Source: Maribacter halichondriae (GTDB lineage Bacteria; Bacteroidota; Bacteroidia; Flavobacteriales; Flavobacteriaceae). From it: a stretch of DNA of 64,000 nucleotides. The stretch is taken from assembly GCF_027474825.1 (NCBI RefSeq), contig NZ_CP107030.1:2362529-2426528 (forward strand), in the 5' to 3' direction. Under the pieces are notes generated by a model that had not been told where the DNA came from, made no database searches, and worked only from the letters and a program-made list of their open reading frames with translations. Both the position numbers and the translations under genes were made by a program. Each line of letters begins with the position of its first letter. Within the stretch, counting starts at the first letter, position 1. Of the stretch, positions 54,730 through 63,990 are shown piece by piece.

Positions 54730-57700
54730 ATGAAAAGAACACTACTTATTAATCTTGCCATAGGGTGTTTTTTGGGAATGGTTTCCCTATCCGCACAAGA
54801 CACCTTCGATGACAAGCGACACCCGAACACGGGTACTGTAAAGTCGACGGCCGTCCCAAAATTCAATACCAAAGTACTGAACATCAAAAGGGAAAAATCC
54901 ATTACCGCAAAGTCGGGCCGTACCCAATTTCAGATGCCATCCGTCTTTAACCTGTCTGCTTCACCTTCCCTTTACACACATAAAATAGTGAGTAAATCTG
55001 AAGCAGGGCTTCCTCTTTTTATCGAGAGCAAGGCTAAGGCCGAAACTGCTAAATTGGTACAGCGACAGTCGTTGGAGGCGATAACTTCCGATTATTTGAT
55101 GGACGTTAAGGGGTTGCTGCGCATCAACGACCCATCCTCAGAGTTCAAGGTCATTGCCAATACCAAGGATAAGTTGGGGCAGACACATATTAAAATGCAA
55201 CAGGTTTTCAAAGGAGTAAAGGTTTATGGTAGTGAAGTAATCCTCCATTTAGACAAAAAACAGCAGGTACGAGGGCTTAACGGTAGAAACAGACCGACCC
55301 CGATCTTTGAGAATACGACCCCGAAACTATCCGTAGCGAATGCGCTTGCCGTAATCGAAAATGATTTGGGCAAGAAACTACCGAAAGCGACTGCCGCTAA
55401 GAATAATTCCCCTTTAAATCTTCCCGAACTCGAGGAAGAATTATTGATTTACCACTTTGAAGGAAAGGATGCACTGGCAAGGCACCTGACCGTCTACCCA
55501 AATATCATGGATCGATGGGAATATTTCATCGATGCCCAAACGGGAAAGATTTTAGATAAGTATTACCATACCTGTACTTTCCATTTTAATTTAAATAAAG
55601 AAGACAAACATTATAAAACAACAACGGTACCGCCGGAAAATGGAAACGGCAATGACCTGAACGGGGTAAACCGTCAATTGAATACCTATAGTGTCAATGG
55701 CACCAATTACATGGTCGATACCTCAAAACCTATGTTCAATGCCGCACAATCTGAGTTGCCGGATAATCCGGTCGGGGCCATAATGACCTTAGACCTAAGA
55801 AATGAGGCTCCCGAAGAAGGTGTAGAAATCTTTCATGTCACCTCGAACAGCAATACTTGGAACAATGCTACAGGGGTATCGGCCCATTATAATGCCGATG
55901 TCTCGTACGAATACTTTAGAAATACGTTCAATCGAAACTCCATCAATGGGCAGGGTGGTACGATTATTTCCTTTATAAATGTCGCCGACCCCGAGGACGG
56001 TGGAAGTCTTGAAAACGCATTTTGGAACGGTAAAGCTATGTTCTACGGCAATGGTAGGGTCGCTTTTGAACCTTTTGCAGGGGCTTTGGATGTCGGTGGT
56101 CATGAAATGTCACATGGCGTCATTCAGAATACCGCCAATTTGGAATATCGCTATCAGTCGGGAGCCATTAACGAATCGTACGCCGATATTTTTGGGGTCA
56201 TGATCGATCGCGATGATTGGCAATTGGCCGAAGATATCGTAAATACCCAATATTTTCCTTCAGGAGCGATGCGCGATATGCAGAACCCGAACAATGGGCG
56301 AACCCAATTGGGCGAAAATGGTTGGCAGCCCAAAGACATGACCGAATATTATACGGGCGACCAAGACAATGGAGGGGTCCATATTAACAGTGGCATACCG
56401 AACAGGGCCTTTTATCTGGTCGCCACGGATATCGGAAAAGAGAAAGCCGAACAGATCTATTACCGGGCCTTGGATAATTATCTGACCGTTTCATCGCAAT
56501 TTATCGACTTACGTTTGGCGATTATCAGGTCGGCAACGGACCTTCACGGTGAGAATTCTCTAGAGGTAACAGCTGTAATGAACGCCTTCGATACGGTTGG
56601 TATTACTGATGGGGCACCGACCGACACTGATAATGACATTCCGACGGCATCGGGAGATGAGTTTATTTTGAGCGCCGATGTGAATGCCAACGACCCCAAT
56701 ACGCTCTATATTTCAGATACCCAAGGGCAGAACTTTGTGCCGATGTCCACAACTGGTATATTTCGCAAGCCTAGTGTTGCAGATGACGGCAGTCTTACCA
56801 TCTTCGTTACCGACAACAATACAGTAAATGCTGTAGTGTTGGATCCTAATAATCCGGAAGAATCGGTGCTTTCAGAGGAGCAAATATGGGCTGCGGTCTC
56901 TCTATCGAAAGATGGCAGTAAGCTTGCTTCGGTACGTAACGATCAGTCGAATATTATCTACATCTCAGATTTGGTATCCGGAGATTCAAGGGCCTATGAG
57001 CTCTATAATCCGACCTCGGCCGATGGGGTGACAACGGGCGAAGTTTTGTACCCGGATGCATTGGAGTGGGACTATTCAGGCCAATATTTGATTTACGATG
57101 CCCTGAACCGACTTCAAAATGGCACTGGGCAGGATATTGAATATTGGGATGTAGGTGCGTTAAAAGTTTGGGACAATCAAAGCAACACCTTTGGCGATGG
57201 TAATATTCAAAAAATATTTTCCAATCTACCCGAAGGTGTAAGTATCGGAAACCCATCCTTCTCCAAAACATCGGGAAATATTTTGGCCTTCGACTATTTT
57301 GATTCAGTAAACAATGAATATCGCGTATTTACGGCCAACATCGAGACCGGGGAGAACACCATTGTATATCAAAACAATAAATTGGGTTTTCCGAACTTTT
57401 CTAAGAATGACGATAAACTGATTTTCGATAGCACTAACAATGGTAGCGAGGTGATAGCCGTCATCGATTTGGCGAACGATAAGATGAGTCCGTCGGGCAA
57501 TGCCACCGAATTGATAGTTGATGCGCAATGGGGCATTTGGTATACCGTGGGGGAGCGAAGCACCTTGAGTAACGAAAAGGAAATAACCGATTTTAGGTTT
57601 AATGTTACGGATCCTGCTTCCATTGGTGTTATAAGCGGAAGTGAAATAAATGTTTCCATTCCGGGCAATATCAATCCCGCGGCTCTGGTGGCGACTTTTT

Positions 57701-58677
57701 CCCATTCTGCAAATGCGACCGTTACGGTAGGTAACACAGTTCAACAGAGTGGGGTGAACGCCAATGATTTTACAAATCCTGTGGTGTATACCGTGACCGC
57801 CGAGGACAGTTCCATGAAGAGTTTTACAGTAACCTTGGGAGGAGGGTCAGAACCAGACCCGAACGATACCGACAATGATGGTGTGCCAAACGATTCGGAC
57901 CAATGCCCGAATACGCCCTTGGGCACCGTTGTCGACGTAACGGGCTGCGAAATTTTTTCACTGCCTTCCGATAATTTTAGGGTACGGTCGAAAGGAGAGT
58001 CTTGTGCCGATAGCAATAACGGCAGTATTACAGTCGAAGCTGCAGCGAACTATAATTATACCGCTAACATAACAGGCAATGGACTCAATGAATCTGTCAA
58101 CTTTACACAATCAGTGCTTGCTGAAAACCTCGAAGCAGGTACTTATACGATATGCATCACGGTCCAAGGGCAGACCGGTTATGAAAATTGCTTTGATGTT
58201 ACGGTCGTAGAGCCGGAAGCACTTTCGGTCGCTTCCAAAGTAGATACGACGGGAAAGACGGTGACTTTGCAACTATCCGGTGGGGAAAGTTATTCCATTT
58301 CGATGAACGATGAGATACTAACCACAACGGAATCTGAAGTTACGGTTTCCCTAAAATCATCCTCAACAAAATTGATTGTAAAGACCGATAAAGATTGCCA
58401 AGGGGTCTATGAGGAAATCATCGATTTGACCGATAAAATCGTGATATATCCGAATCCGATAAAGAACGGCGAGATCACCATAGAGCTGGCAAGCACTTCC
58501 GAACAACCTATGAAAATACAACTGAATAGTTTTGACGGAAGGGCCGTATTACAAAAGACGGTCGAACCGAATACGACAACCATACAACTTGATGCCGATA
58601 GTTTGACATCGGGAGTGTATATGTTATCGGTACAAATCGATAGAAGAATAGAAACCTACAAAATCGTAAAACAATGA
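54730..58677 (+). CDS. T9SS-exported M4 (thermolysin-like) metalloprotease, multidomain
   Basis: A 1,315-residue secreted protease. Signal peptide, FTP/PepSY-type propeptide (about 100-285; 'MQQVFKGVKVYGSEVILHL'), M4 catalytic region with 'HEMSHGV' near residue 458 and the third zinc ligand in 'NESYADIFG' about 22 residues later, then a beta-propeller-like stretch (about 640-960), a cadherin-like unit, the TSP3-type motif 'DTDNDGVPNDSDQCP', an SprB-like unit and a T9SS type A sorting domain ('IYPNPIKNGEI'). The C-terminal ~270 residues are clearly similar to those of the M12B protease at 39963. Its stop overlaps the next lipoprotein start by four bases. Confidence 0.9.
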   Translation: MKRTLLINLAIGCFLGMVSLSAQDTFDDKRHPNTGTVKSTAVPKFNTKVLNIKREKSITAKSGRTQFQMPSVFNLSASPSLYTHKIVSKSEAGLPLFIESKAKAETAKLVQRQSLEAITSDYLMDVKGLLRINDPSSEFKVIANTKDKLGQTHIKMQQVFKGVKVYGSEVILHLDKKQQVRGLNGRNRPTPIFENTTPKLSVANALAVIENDLGKKLPKATAAKNNSPLNLPELEEELLIYHFEGKDALARHLTVYPNIMDRWEYFIDAQTGKILDKYYHTCTFHFNLNKEDKHYKTTTVPPENGNGNDLNGVNRQLNTYSVNGTNYMVDTSKPMFNAAQSELPDNPVGAIMTLDLRNEAPEEGVEIFHVTSNSNTWNNATGVSAHYNADVSYEYFRNTFNRNSINGQGGTIISFINVADPEDGGSLENAFWNGKAMFYGNGRVAFEPFAGALDVGGHEMSHGVIQNTANLEYRYQSGAINESYADIFGVMIDRDDWQLAEDIVNTQYFPSGAMRDMQNPNNGRTQLGENGWQPKDMTEYYTGDQDNGGVHINSGIPNRAFYLVATDIGKEKAEQIYYRALDNYLTVSSQFIDLRLAIIRSATDLHGENSLEVTAVMNAFDTVGITDGAPTDTDNDIPTASGDEFILSADVNANDPNTLYISDTQGQNFVPMSTTGIFRKPSVADDGSLTIFVTDNNTVNAVVLDPNNPEESVLSEEQIWAAVSLSKDGSKLASVRNDQSNIIYISDLVSGDSRAYELYNPTSADGVTTGEVLYPDALEWDYSGQYLIYDALNRLQNGTGQDIEYWDVGALKVWDNQSNTFGDGNIQKIFSNLPEGVSIGNPSFSKTSGNILAFDYFDSVNNEYRVFTANIETGENTIVYQNNKLGFPNFSKNDDKLIFDSTNNGSEVIAVIDLANDKMSPSGNATELIVDAQWGIWYTVGERSTLSNEKEITDFRFNVTDPASIGVISGSEINVSIPGNINPAALVATFSHSANATVTVGNTVQQSGVNANDFTNPVVYTVTAEDSSMKSFTVTLGGGSEPDPNDTDNDGVPNDSDQCPNTPLGTVVDVTGCEIFSLPSDNFRVRSKGESCADSNNGSITVEAAANYNYTANITGNGLNESVNFTQSVLAENLEAGTYTICITVQGQTGYENCFDVTVVEPEALSVASKVDTTGKTVTLQLSGGESYSISMNDEILTTTESEVTVSLKSSSTKLIVKTDKDCQGVYEEIIDLTDKIVIYPNPIKNGEITIELASTSEQPMKIQLNSFDGRAVLQKTVEPNTTTIQLDADSLTSGVYMLSVQIDRRIETYKIVKQ

Positions 58678-59393
58678 GAATCTTAAAAACAATTTTAGCG
58701 GCTTCGGCAATGATATTGTTGACCGCTTGCCCGGGGAGTAAGGATGGGGACTCAGAGATCGATTTTCCAAAATTACCGGGAGAAGGAGGAGATCCAGGCA
58801 GCGTTACCCTGGTATTCCCCGAAAACAATTCGGAATGTACCGAAGGTGTCACAGCGAACAATTTGCAAAGCACCATAACCTTTCAATGGGAAGCTTCAGA
58901 GAATACCGATAGTTACGAAGTAAATATCAAGAATTTGGAATCTAACGAAACCATCAAGACCGATTCGAATGTCAATGATGTCGAGATTACCTTGGATCAT
59001 AATACCCCGTATGAATGGTTCGTAATCTCCAAAAAAGAAGGCTCAGAAGCGCAACCGGAAAGTGCGAAATGGAAATTTTATAACGCCGGTGCCGGTGTCG
59101 AAAATTATGCGCCTTTCCCAGCGGATGCAATTGCCCCGACACGTGGCCAGACGATTGGGACTACTACTTCGGTCGATTTACAATGGGAAGGTAACGATGT
59201 GGACAATGACATTGAAGGGTTCGAGGTTTTTTTCGGTACCAACGACAACCCTACCACGAGTTTGGGTACAACTCCTCAGAGTAGTATGAATGCCAATGTA
59301 AATTCTGGGCAGACTTATTATTGGCGTGTGACCACCAAAGACAAAGCAGGCAACAGCGCACAATCTGAGGTTTTTGATTTTAGGGTTCAATAG
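58674..59393 (+). CDS. Two-domain Fn3-like lipoprotein paired with the M4 protease
   Basis: A 239-residue lipoprotein (signal ending 'ASAMILLTAC'). It is a paralogue of the protein at 43739: shared points are 'NSECTEGV', 'TFQWEASENTDSYEV', 'WKFYNAGAG', 'LQWEGNDVDNDIEGFEV' and 'TYYWRVTTKDKAGN'. Two Fn3-like folds are predicted, with no enzyme motif. It begins within the protease stop (ATGA), exactly as the other pair. This suggests a conserved physical or regulatory link between the protease and the lipoprotein. Confidence 0.8.
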   Translation: MRILKTILAASAMILLTACPGSKDGDSEIDFPKLPGEGGDPGSVTLVFPENNSECTEGVTANNLQSTITFQWEASENTDSYEVNIKNLESNETIKTDSNVNDVEITLDHNTPYEWFVISKKEGSEAQPESAKWKFYNAGAGVENYAPFPADAIAPTRGQTIGTTTSVDLQWEGNDVDNDIEGFEVFFGTNDNPTTSLGTTPQSSMNANVNSGQTYYWRVTTKDKAGNSAQSEVFDFRVQ

Positions 59394-59510
59394 GTAAATG
59401 CGATGGGTCGATCGCGATTTGGCCCGTCGTAATGGTTATTTCTATTGTCCTCGCTCATAATGGAGTATTCGGCGCCATATTGTCGCCGATAATAAATTAA
59501 AATTTGTTTC

Positions 59511-59594
59511 AAGCCTGCATGCTGCATGCAGGTTTGAGTTAGTTTGGTTGAGGCCCTACATCGTCCCGATAATTATCGGGATACGGTGTAGGGC
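59511..59594. repeat. Two hairpins downstream of the M4-lipoprotein pair
   Basis: 59511-59534 is AAGCCTGCATGC-TGCATGCAGGTTT, and 59553-59594 is a long stem GCCCTACA...TGTAGGGC whose loop end is the palindrome TCCCGATAATTATCGGGA (59574-59591), also found at 17690-17707. The first is short and perfect, the second has an ATCG/TACGG asymmetry. Both lie in a 360-base gap (59394-59752) that otherwise contains no gene I can support. Confidence 0.65.
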
Positions 59595-59752
59595 TTATCA
59601 CTTTTATGAAAGTATTTCAATGGATTAAAAGGCTGAATTTTGAACGTTTTATCTATTTTTTTGATTATTTGAACTAGTATTTCGACCTTTTCTTGATCGT
59701 AGCATGGCCTTTGTACTCTAAGGAATATGTGTAACGATAAAATGATGATATT

Positions 59753-59920
59753 ATGAAAACAACACTACTTATCAAGGAGATTTATTTGGAAGGTTTCAAA
59801 AACCTAGGAAATTATATCCTAAAGAACTATTTGAAGATTTTTGCATGGTTCAGTTTCTTTCTGATTTCAATAGGATTATATGCATTGATCTTTAGAATGT
59901 TTACAGGATTTGCCTTCTGA
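59753..59920 (+). CDS. DUF6747-type micro-protein (55 residues)
   Basis: A 55-residue protein with ATG at 59753 and TGA at 59918. The N-terminal half is amphipathic ('KEIYLEGFKNLGNYILKNYL') and the C-terminal half a hydrophobic helix ('FAWFSFFLISIGLYALIFRM'), ending 'GFAF'. I match this to the DUF6747 family of Flavobacteriaceae, a single-pass membrane peptide of unknown role. It has its own terminator and is too short for automatic ORF cut-offs. Confidence 0.75.
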   Translation: MKTTLLIKEIYLEGFKNLGNYILKNYLKIFAWFSFFLISIGLYALIFRMFTGFAF

Positions 59921-59947
59921 TTCAATTAGATAGATTATATTTCACGG

Positions 59948-59978
59948 AAGCCCTCAATATCATTTGAGGGCTTTTTTT
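59948..59978 (+). terminator. Terminator after the DUF6747 gene
   Basis: AAGCCCTCAA / TTGAGGGCTT stem with a TATCAT loop and a run of seven T residues follows 27 bases after the stop. Confidence 0.9.
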
Positions 59979-60035
59979 GTTATCAGAGTTTGTCGGTATC
60001 TTTCCTGTATTTTAGTAACGCCGAGATATTTTTGG

Positions 60036-61493
60036 ATGGAGACAACAACGATAATACTTATTTGCATAGCGGTTTATATGTTATTGTTGATAGCGTTGGG
60101 ACTGTATGCGAATAAAAAAAGGACTTCCAATTCGCTTAAAGATTTTTACTTGGCTGGCGGAGGTTTAGGCCCTTTTGTTTTACTGCTTACGCTATACGCT
60201 ACCCAATATAGTTCCAATACCATGCTTATCGTTCCGGCCGAAGTAGTGAACCAAGGCATGGGCATGATTTTGGTTTTGGGGTACATGACTGCTATCGTAG
60301 TCCTCTATCTGACCTTTGCGCCCCAACTTTTCAAGATTTCAAAACAACATGATTTCATTACCCCGGGCGATTGGTTCGACAAACGTTTTAAAATGCCTTC
60401 GTTGACCTTGGTCGCCAATTTGATTTTGGTCATTGTCTCCGTCAATTTTTTATTGTCCCAGTTGATCGCCAGGGGCCATATCGCCACTGGTATTACTGAC
60501 GGACAGATACCCTATTGGGCCGGAGTGGTTTTTTTGGCGTTCATTGTTATCATCTATGAGACGTTAGGAGGAATGCGTGCGGTAGCTTGGACGGATGTTA
60601 TCCAAGGCCTGATGCTTTTGATCGGCTTGGGTGGATTGTTTTTCATAGTGGTTCCCGATGTCGACGAACTCACGGAAATCAGTAATTGGCTCATTGAGAA
60701 CGAACCGGAAAAGATAGGGGTGCCCAGCTTCGATTTCAGGATGTATTGGGCGAGTACGGTCTTGATGATAGGACTCGGTGGGGCGGTATATCCACAGGTT
60801 ATTCAGCGGATCTATGCGGCCAAGACCGTCAAGGTACTGAAGCAATCGTTGGGTGCCATGGTATTTATGCCCCTGATCACGGTATTGATCTTGTTCTTAT
60901 TAGGCGTAATCAGTATTCCACATTTTATCGAGGTGTCAGATGCATCACAAGATACCGCACTGCCACAAATGCTTCAGGTATGGGGCCAAGAATCACTTTT
61001 GGCATTTGTGCTGATGATCGTTGTGGTGTTGGGGTTGCTTGCCGTCATCATGTCTTCTGCGGACTCTATTTTGTTAAGTCTATCGTCTATTATTTCAAAG
61101 GATATTCTCGGAAAGTCGATTTTAAAAAATAGCTCCGACCAGCAACTTGCAAAAACCGGAAAGATGATCTCTTGGGTCATCATGTTCTTGATCGTGTTGG
61201 TCGCACTCCAGCCCAAAATTACGCTATGGGGTCTGATCGAGTTGAAAATGCAGATTATGGTTCAGATTGCGCCGCTATTTATTTTGGGCGTTCACAGTAA
61301 AAGGGTTATTTCCGCAGGGATGATGGCCGGTCTGATCATCGGATTCCTATTTTCGATAACCACATTTTTTATGGGATATAAGACGTTGGCGGGCATTCAG
61401 TCAGGTTTGATTGGCTTGCTATTGAACGTAATCGCATGTTTTGTTTTTTCCCATTTTTTCAGAAATAAGTTAAACGCTGGTTATGAAGATTAA
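60036..61493 (+). CDS. Sodium:solute symporter family protein
   Basis: A 485-residue SSS transporter, started at the ATG at 60036 (METTTIILICIAVYMLLLI), since upstream residues to 59964 include the terminator. It has about 13 hydrophobic helices, with 'LKDFYLAGGGLGPFVLLLT' near the N-terminus, 'ARGHIATGITDG' and 'IIYETLGGMRAVAWTDVIQG', which are SSS signatures. The 'LSSADSILLSLSSIISKDIL' segment near residue 350 is the Na2 site region. Substrate not predictable. Overlaps a small membrane protein by 11 bases. Confidence 0.9.
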   Translation: METTTIILICIAVYMLLLIALGLYANKKRTSNSLKDFYLAGGGLGPFVLLLTLYATQYSSNTMLIVPAEVVNQGMGMILVLGYMTAIVVLYLTFAPQLFKISKQHDFITPGDWFDKRFKMPSLTLVANLILVIVSVNFLLSQLIARGHIATGITDGQIPYWAGVVFLAFIVIIYETLGGMRAVAWTDVIQGLMLLIGLGGLFFIVVPDVDELTEISNWLIENEPEKIGVPSFDFRMYWASTVLMIGLGGAVYPQVIQRIYAAKTVKVLKQSLGAMVFMPLITVLILFLLGVISIPHFIEVSDASQDTALPQMLQVWGQESLLAFVLMIVVVLGLLAVIMSSADSILLSLSSIISKDILGKSILKNSSDQQLAKTGKMISWVIMFLIVLVALQPKITLWGLIELKMQIMVQIAPLFILGVHSKRVISAGMMAGLIIGFLFSITTFFMGYKTLAGIQSGLIGLLLNVIACFVFSHFFRNKLNAGYED

Positions 61494-61683
61494 AAAAGTT
61501 TTTCCGTTTTGGGTTTGGATTGTTTATGCAGCTCTTTTTGCATTGTCCATTCCGTGGTATCTCCCCAAAAATGTGGAAATGAATTTGGTCATGGGGTTAC
61601 CATTGTGGTTGATCAGCTGTATTCTGGCTGTTTTTCTTACTGCCTGTTTTACCATTTTCATCATAAATATATTTTGGAGATAG
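61483..61683 (+). CDS. Small two-helix membrane protein, symporter partner (DUF3311-like)
   Basis: A 66-residue protein with two hydrophobic helices (about 8-24 and 36-62) and a basic N-terminus 'KIKKVFPFW'. It resembles the small accessory proteins (DUF3311/YhdT-type) encoded next to SSS transporters such as PanF, but it follows the transporter rather than preceding it. It overlaps the transporter end by 11 bases, so coupled translation is likely. Confidence 0.7.
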   Translation: MKIKKVFPFWVWIVYAALFALSIPWYLPKNVEMNLVMGLPLWLISCILAVFLTACFTIFIINIFWR

Positions 61684-61733
61684 TCTTTTCAAAAGGGAGT
61701 ATAAAGACATTGAGTGAATAGTGAGTTTAAAAA

Positions 61734-62557
61734 TCAACCGAACAAATCCGTTGGTGGCTTTCCCTCATAGTCTATCGCCACTTCTTGATAATGGATGACC
61801 TCTGAAATATCCGGACGGTTTGAATCTGCTTTTGGGCTATATAAATCTTTACTTATTGGATAGGCGCTTATGTTTTCATCGGGCATATCGCCCGCTATTA
61901 GGTTTTCGATATCGTTCCTTTGGGCTGAATTGTCCAACCACCCATCAATCTGTCCATCATGTAGTATAACCGGCCTTCGTTTCTTGGTATTGTGTATTTT
62001 CTCGAACAGTGGTGTGGCGGGCTTCGTCAAAATCGCAAAGGTAGCATGGCCGTCATTTGTAAACCCGTATATCCCGGCCAGATTGATGATCTCTTTATCC
62101 TTCCTCTCAAAAAAAATGGCACTTTGAAAGGCTTTCCCTTTACTTTTACAGGGGTTGTGTGCGGTTCGAAAAAACCTGTTACCGGAACGATGCATCGTCT
62201 CTGCAACGCACTGTCCTTGTACATTTGCGAACTGAACAGTTTTTCACTCGTGGCGTTGAGTCCCGAACCGTACATAATGGTCTTTTTGTAGTATTCTGAA
62301 GCATCCTCGCCCGATTCCCAAGAGGGGATCAGACCCCACATGAGCGGGACGAGAAATTTCCTGTTCTCTTGTGGCAGTACTAGCATTATGGGATGCGGGG
62401 CTTCTTTCTTGCCACCTTTTATCAAATGTTTTGCAAATCCGTTGATATGGTACCGTTGAAGATCGTCTTCGTCAAGATATTCAGGCATTTTGGCGATAGC
62501 GTCAAACCGTTTTTCGAGTTCCGATTTTGGTTTACCTTGTTGGGTCGAATAGCACAT
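61734..62557 (-). CDS. HMCES/YedK-type SOS response-associated peptidase, frameshifted
   Basis: A protein of about 274 residues (corrected) that covalently traps abasic sites in single-stranded DNA with its N-terminal Cys2 after Met removal ('MCYSTQQGKP'). The catalytic Glu is in 'VPVTGFFEPHTTP', and 'PVILHDGQIDGWLD' holds the conserved His. The frame breaks after 'PFKVPFF'; one extra base in the A8 run at 62109-62116 gives 'FERKDKEIINLAGIYGFT' and continuation to the stop at 61734. It is divergent from dinB, and both share two 13-bp palindromes. Confidence 0.92.
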
Positions 62558-62624
62558 TTTGACTGTATTGGGTATTTCTAATTTAAATGAAATTATGGGA
62601 AGAATAAAAAGAAATTGTTTTTAT

Positions 62625-62656
62625 TGGAAATAATCCAATAAAATGGAAATATTCCA
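62625..62656. promoter_or_regulatory. Tandem 13-bp palindromes TGGAAATAWTCCA, candidate damage-response operators
   Basis: Two boxes, TGGAAATAATCCA (62625-62637) and TGGAAATATTCCA (62644-62656), agree at 12 of 13 bases and are spaced 19 bases start to start, about two helical turns. They lie 68 bases from the HMCES start and 29 bases from the dinB start. TGGA-N5-TCCA is symmetric, as expected for a dimeric repressor. Confidence 0.65.
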
Positions 62657-62684
62657 TATATTAGCATACCTTTTTTAGTATGCA

Positions 62685-63898
62685 ATGAACAAAACCATTC
62701 TACATCTTGATCTCGACACCTTTTTTGTATCCGTGGAACGCAAATTGGATAGTCGTTTAAAGGGAAAACCTATACTTGTTGGTGGTCTAAGCGACCGCGG
62801 AGTCGTTGCTGCCTGCAGTTATGAAACTAGGGGGTATGGTATTCACTCGGGCATGCCCATGAAAATGGCCAAGGAACTATGCCCTGAAGCGATACGGATC
62901 AAAGGCAATGCGGGCACCTATAGCAAACACTCCGATGAGGTTACCGCAATCATCAAAGAACATGTACCACTTTTCGAAAAGTCAAGTATCGATGAATTCT
63001 ATGCAGACCTTTCGGGGATGGACCGCTTTTTTGGCTCCTATAAATACGCATCCGAACTACGTCAGAAAATTATCAGCGAAACCGGTCTGCCCATTTCATT
63101 CGGGCTATCGGTCAATAAAGTGGTCTCGAAAGTCGCCACCAATGAAGCAAAGCCCAACAACCAATTAAAAATCGATTACGGACTCGAAAAAACTTTTTTG
63201 GCACCGCTGTCGATTAAAAAGATTCCTATGGTGGGCGACAAGACCTACCAAACACTTCGAAACTTGGGTTTGAGAAAAGTAGGCACCGTACAAGAAATGC
63301 CCATGGATGTCATGCAACGCGTACTGGGTAAAAACGGAACCGTGATTTGGAAACGTGCCAATGGTATCGACCATACACCGGTCATTCCATTTTGGGAAAG
63401 AAAATCTATTTCTAATGAACGCACTTTTGATAAAGATACCATTGACGTAATAAAGTTAAGAGGCCTATTGATTGCCATGACCGAGAATCTTGCCTATCAG
63501 TTGCGAAGGGGTGAAAAGTTGACCGCTTGTATCGCGGTCAAAATCCGGTATTCCGATTTTAATACCTATTCGAAGCAAATGCGTATACCGTATACCAGTG
63601 CCGATCATATTCTGATTCCAAAGATTTTGGAGATGTTCAAGACCCTTTACAATCGAAGATTGTTAGTGCGATTGATAGGTATCAGATTCAGTCATTTGGT
63701 CAGTGGAAATTATCAGATCAACCTTTTGAAGATACTGAAGAAGCACTAAATCTGTATCAGGCAATGGACCATATTCGAAATCGATATGGCGATAAGAGTG
63801 TAGTGCGTGCATCGGCAATGGGCAAAAATACCATCGGGCGAATGCACAATCCGTTCAATGGGCAACCGCCGATTGTGCTTGCACATCGTAAACAGTGA
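62685..63898 (+). CDS. dinB: DNA polymerase IV (Y family, DinB), frameshifted near the 3' end
   Basis: An error-prone translesion polymerase. The palm contains 'HLDLDTFFVSVERKL' and 'SSIDEFYADLSG' (metal carboxylates), the thumb HhH region 'IKKIPMVGDKTYQTLRNLG', and the little finger follows from about 230. The present frame ends 'NLLKILKKH' at 63749. Adding one T to T4 at 63724-63727 gives 'NLFEDTEEALNLYQAMDHIR' and the usual end with 'NPFNGQPPIVLAHRKQ' at 63898. Corrected length is about 405 residues. Confidence 0.92.
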
Positions 63899-63899
63899 A

Positions 63900-63990
63900 T
63901 AGAAGTACGAGGTACGAAGTTAGAATTACGAAGTACAGAATTGAAGTATAGTATAAAGTAATTCCCCCTTTGAAGGGGGCTAGGGGGATG
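63900..63990. repeat. Dispersed repeats after dinB
   Basis: The copy of TAGAAGTACGAGGTACG (63900-63916) is followed by loosely repeated 'GAAGTAC/GAATTACG' units and then by TTCCCCCTTTGAAGGGGG-CTAGGGGGATG (about 63962-63990), a C-run/G-run repeat that I recognise from many Bacteroidota genomes. No ORF runs through it. Confidence 0.55.

Noticed and set aside
57304..57744. Antisense 146-residue ORF in the M4 protease gene.
   Set aside because: No start context, no domain, and it opposes a clearly conserved coding frame.
61734..62195. Independent 153-residue gene downstream of yedK.
   Set aside because: Its sequence is the C-terminal half of the same HMCES domain in a shifted frame.
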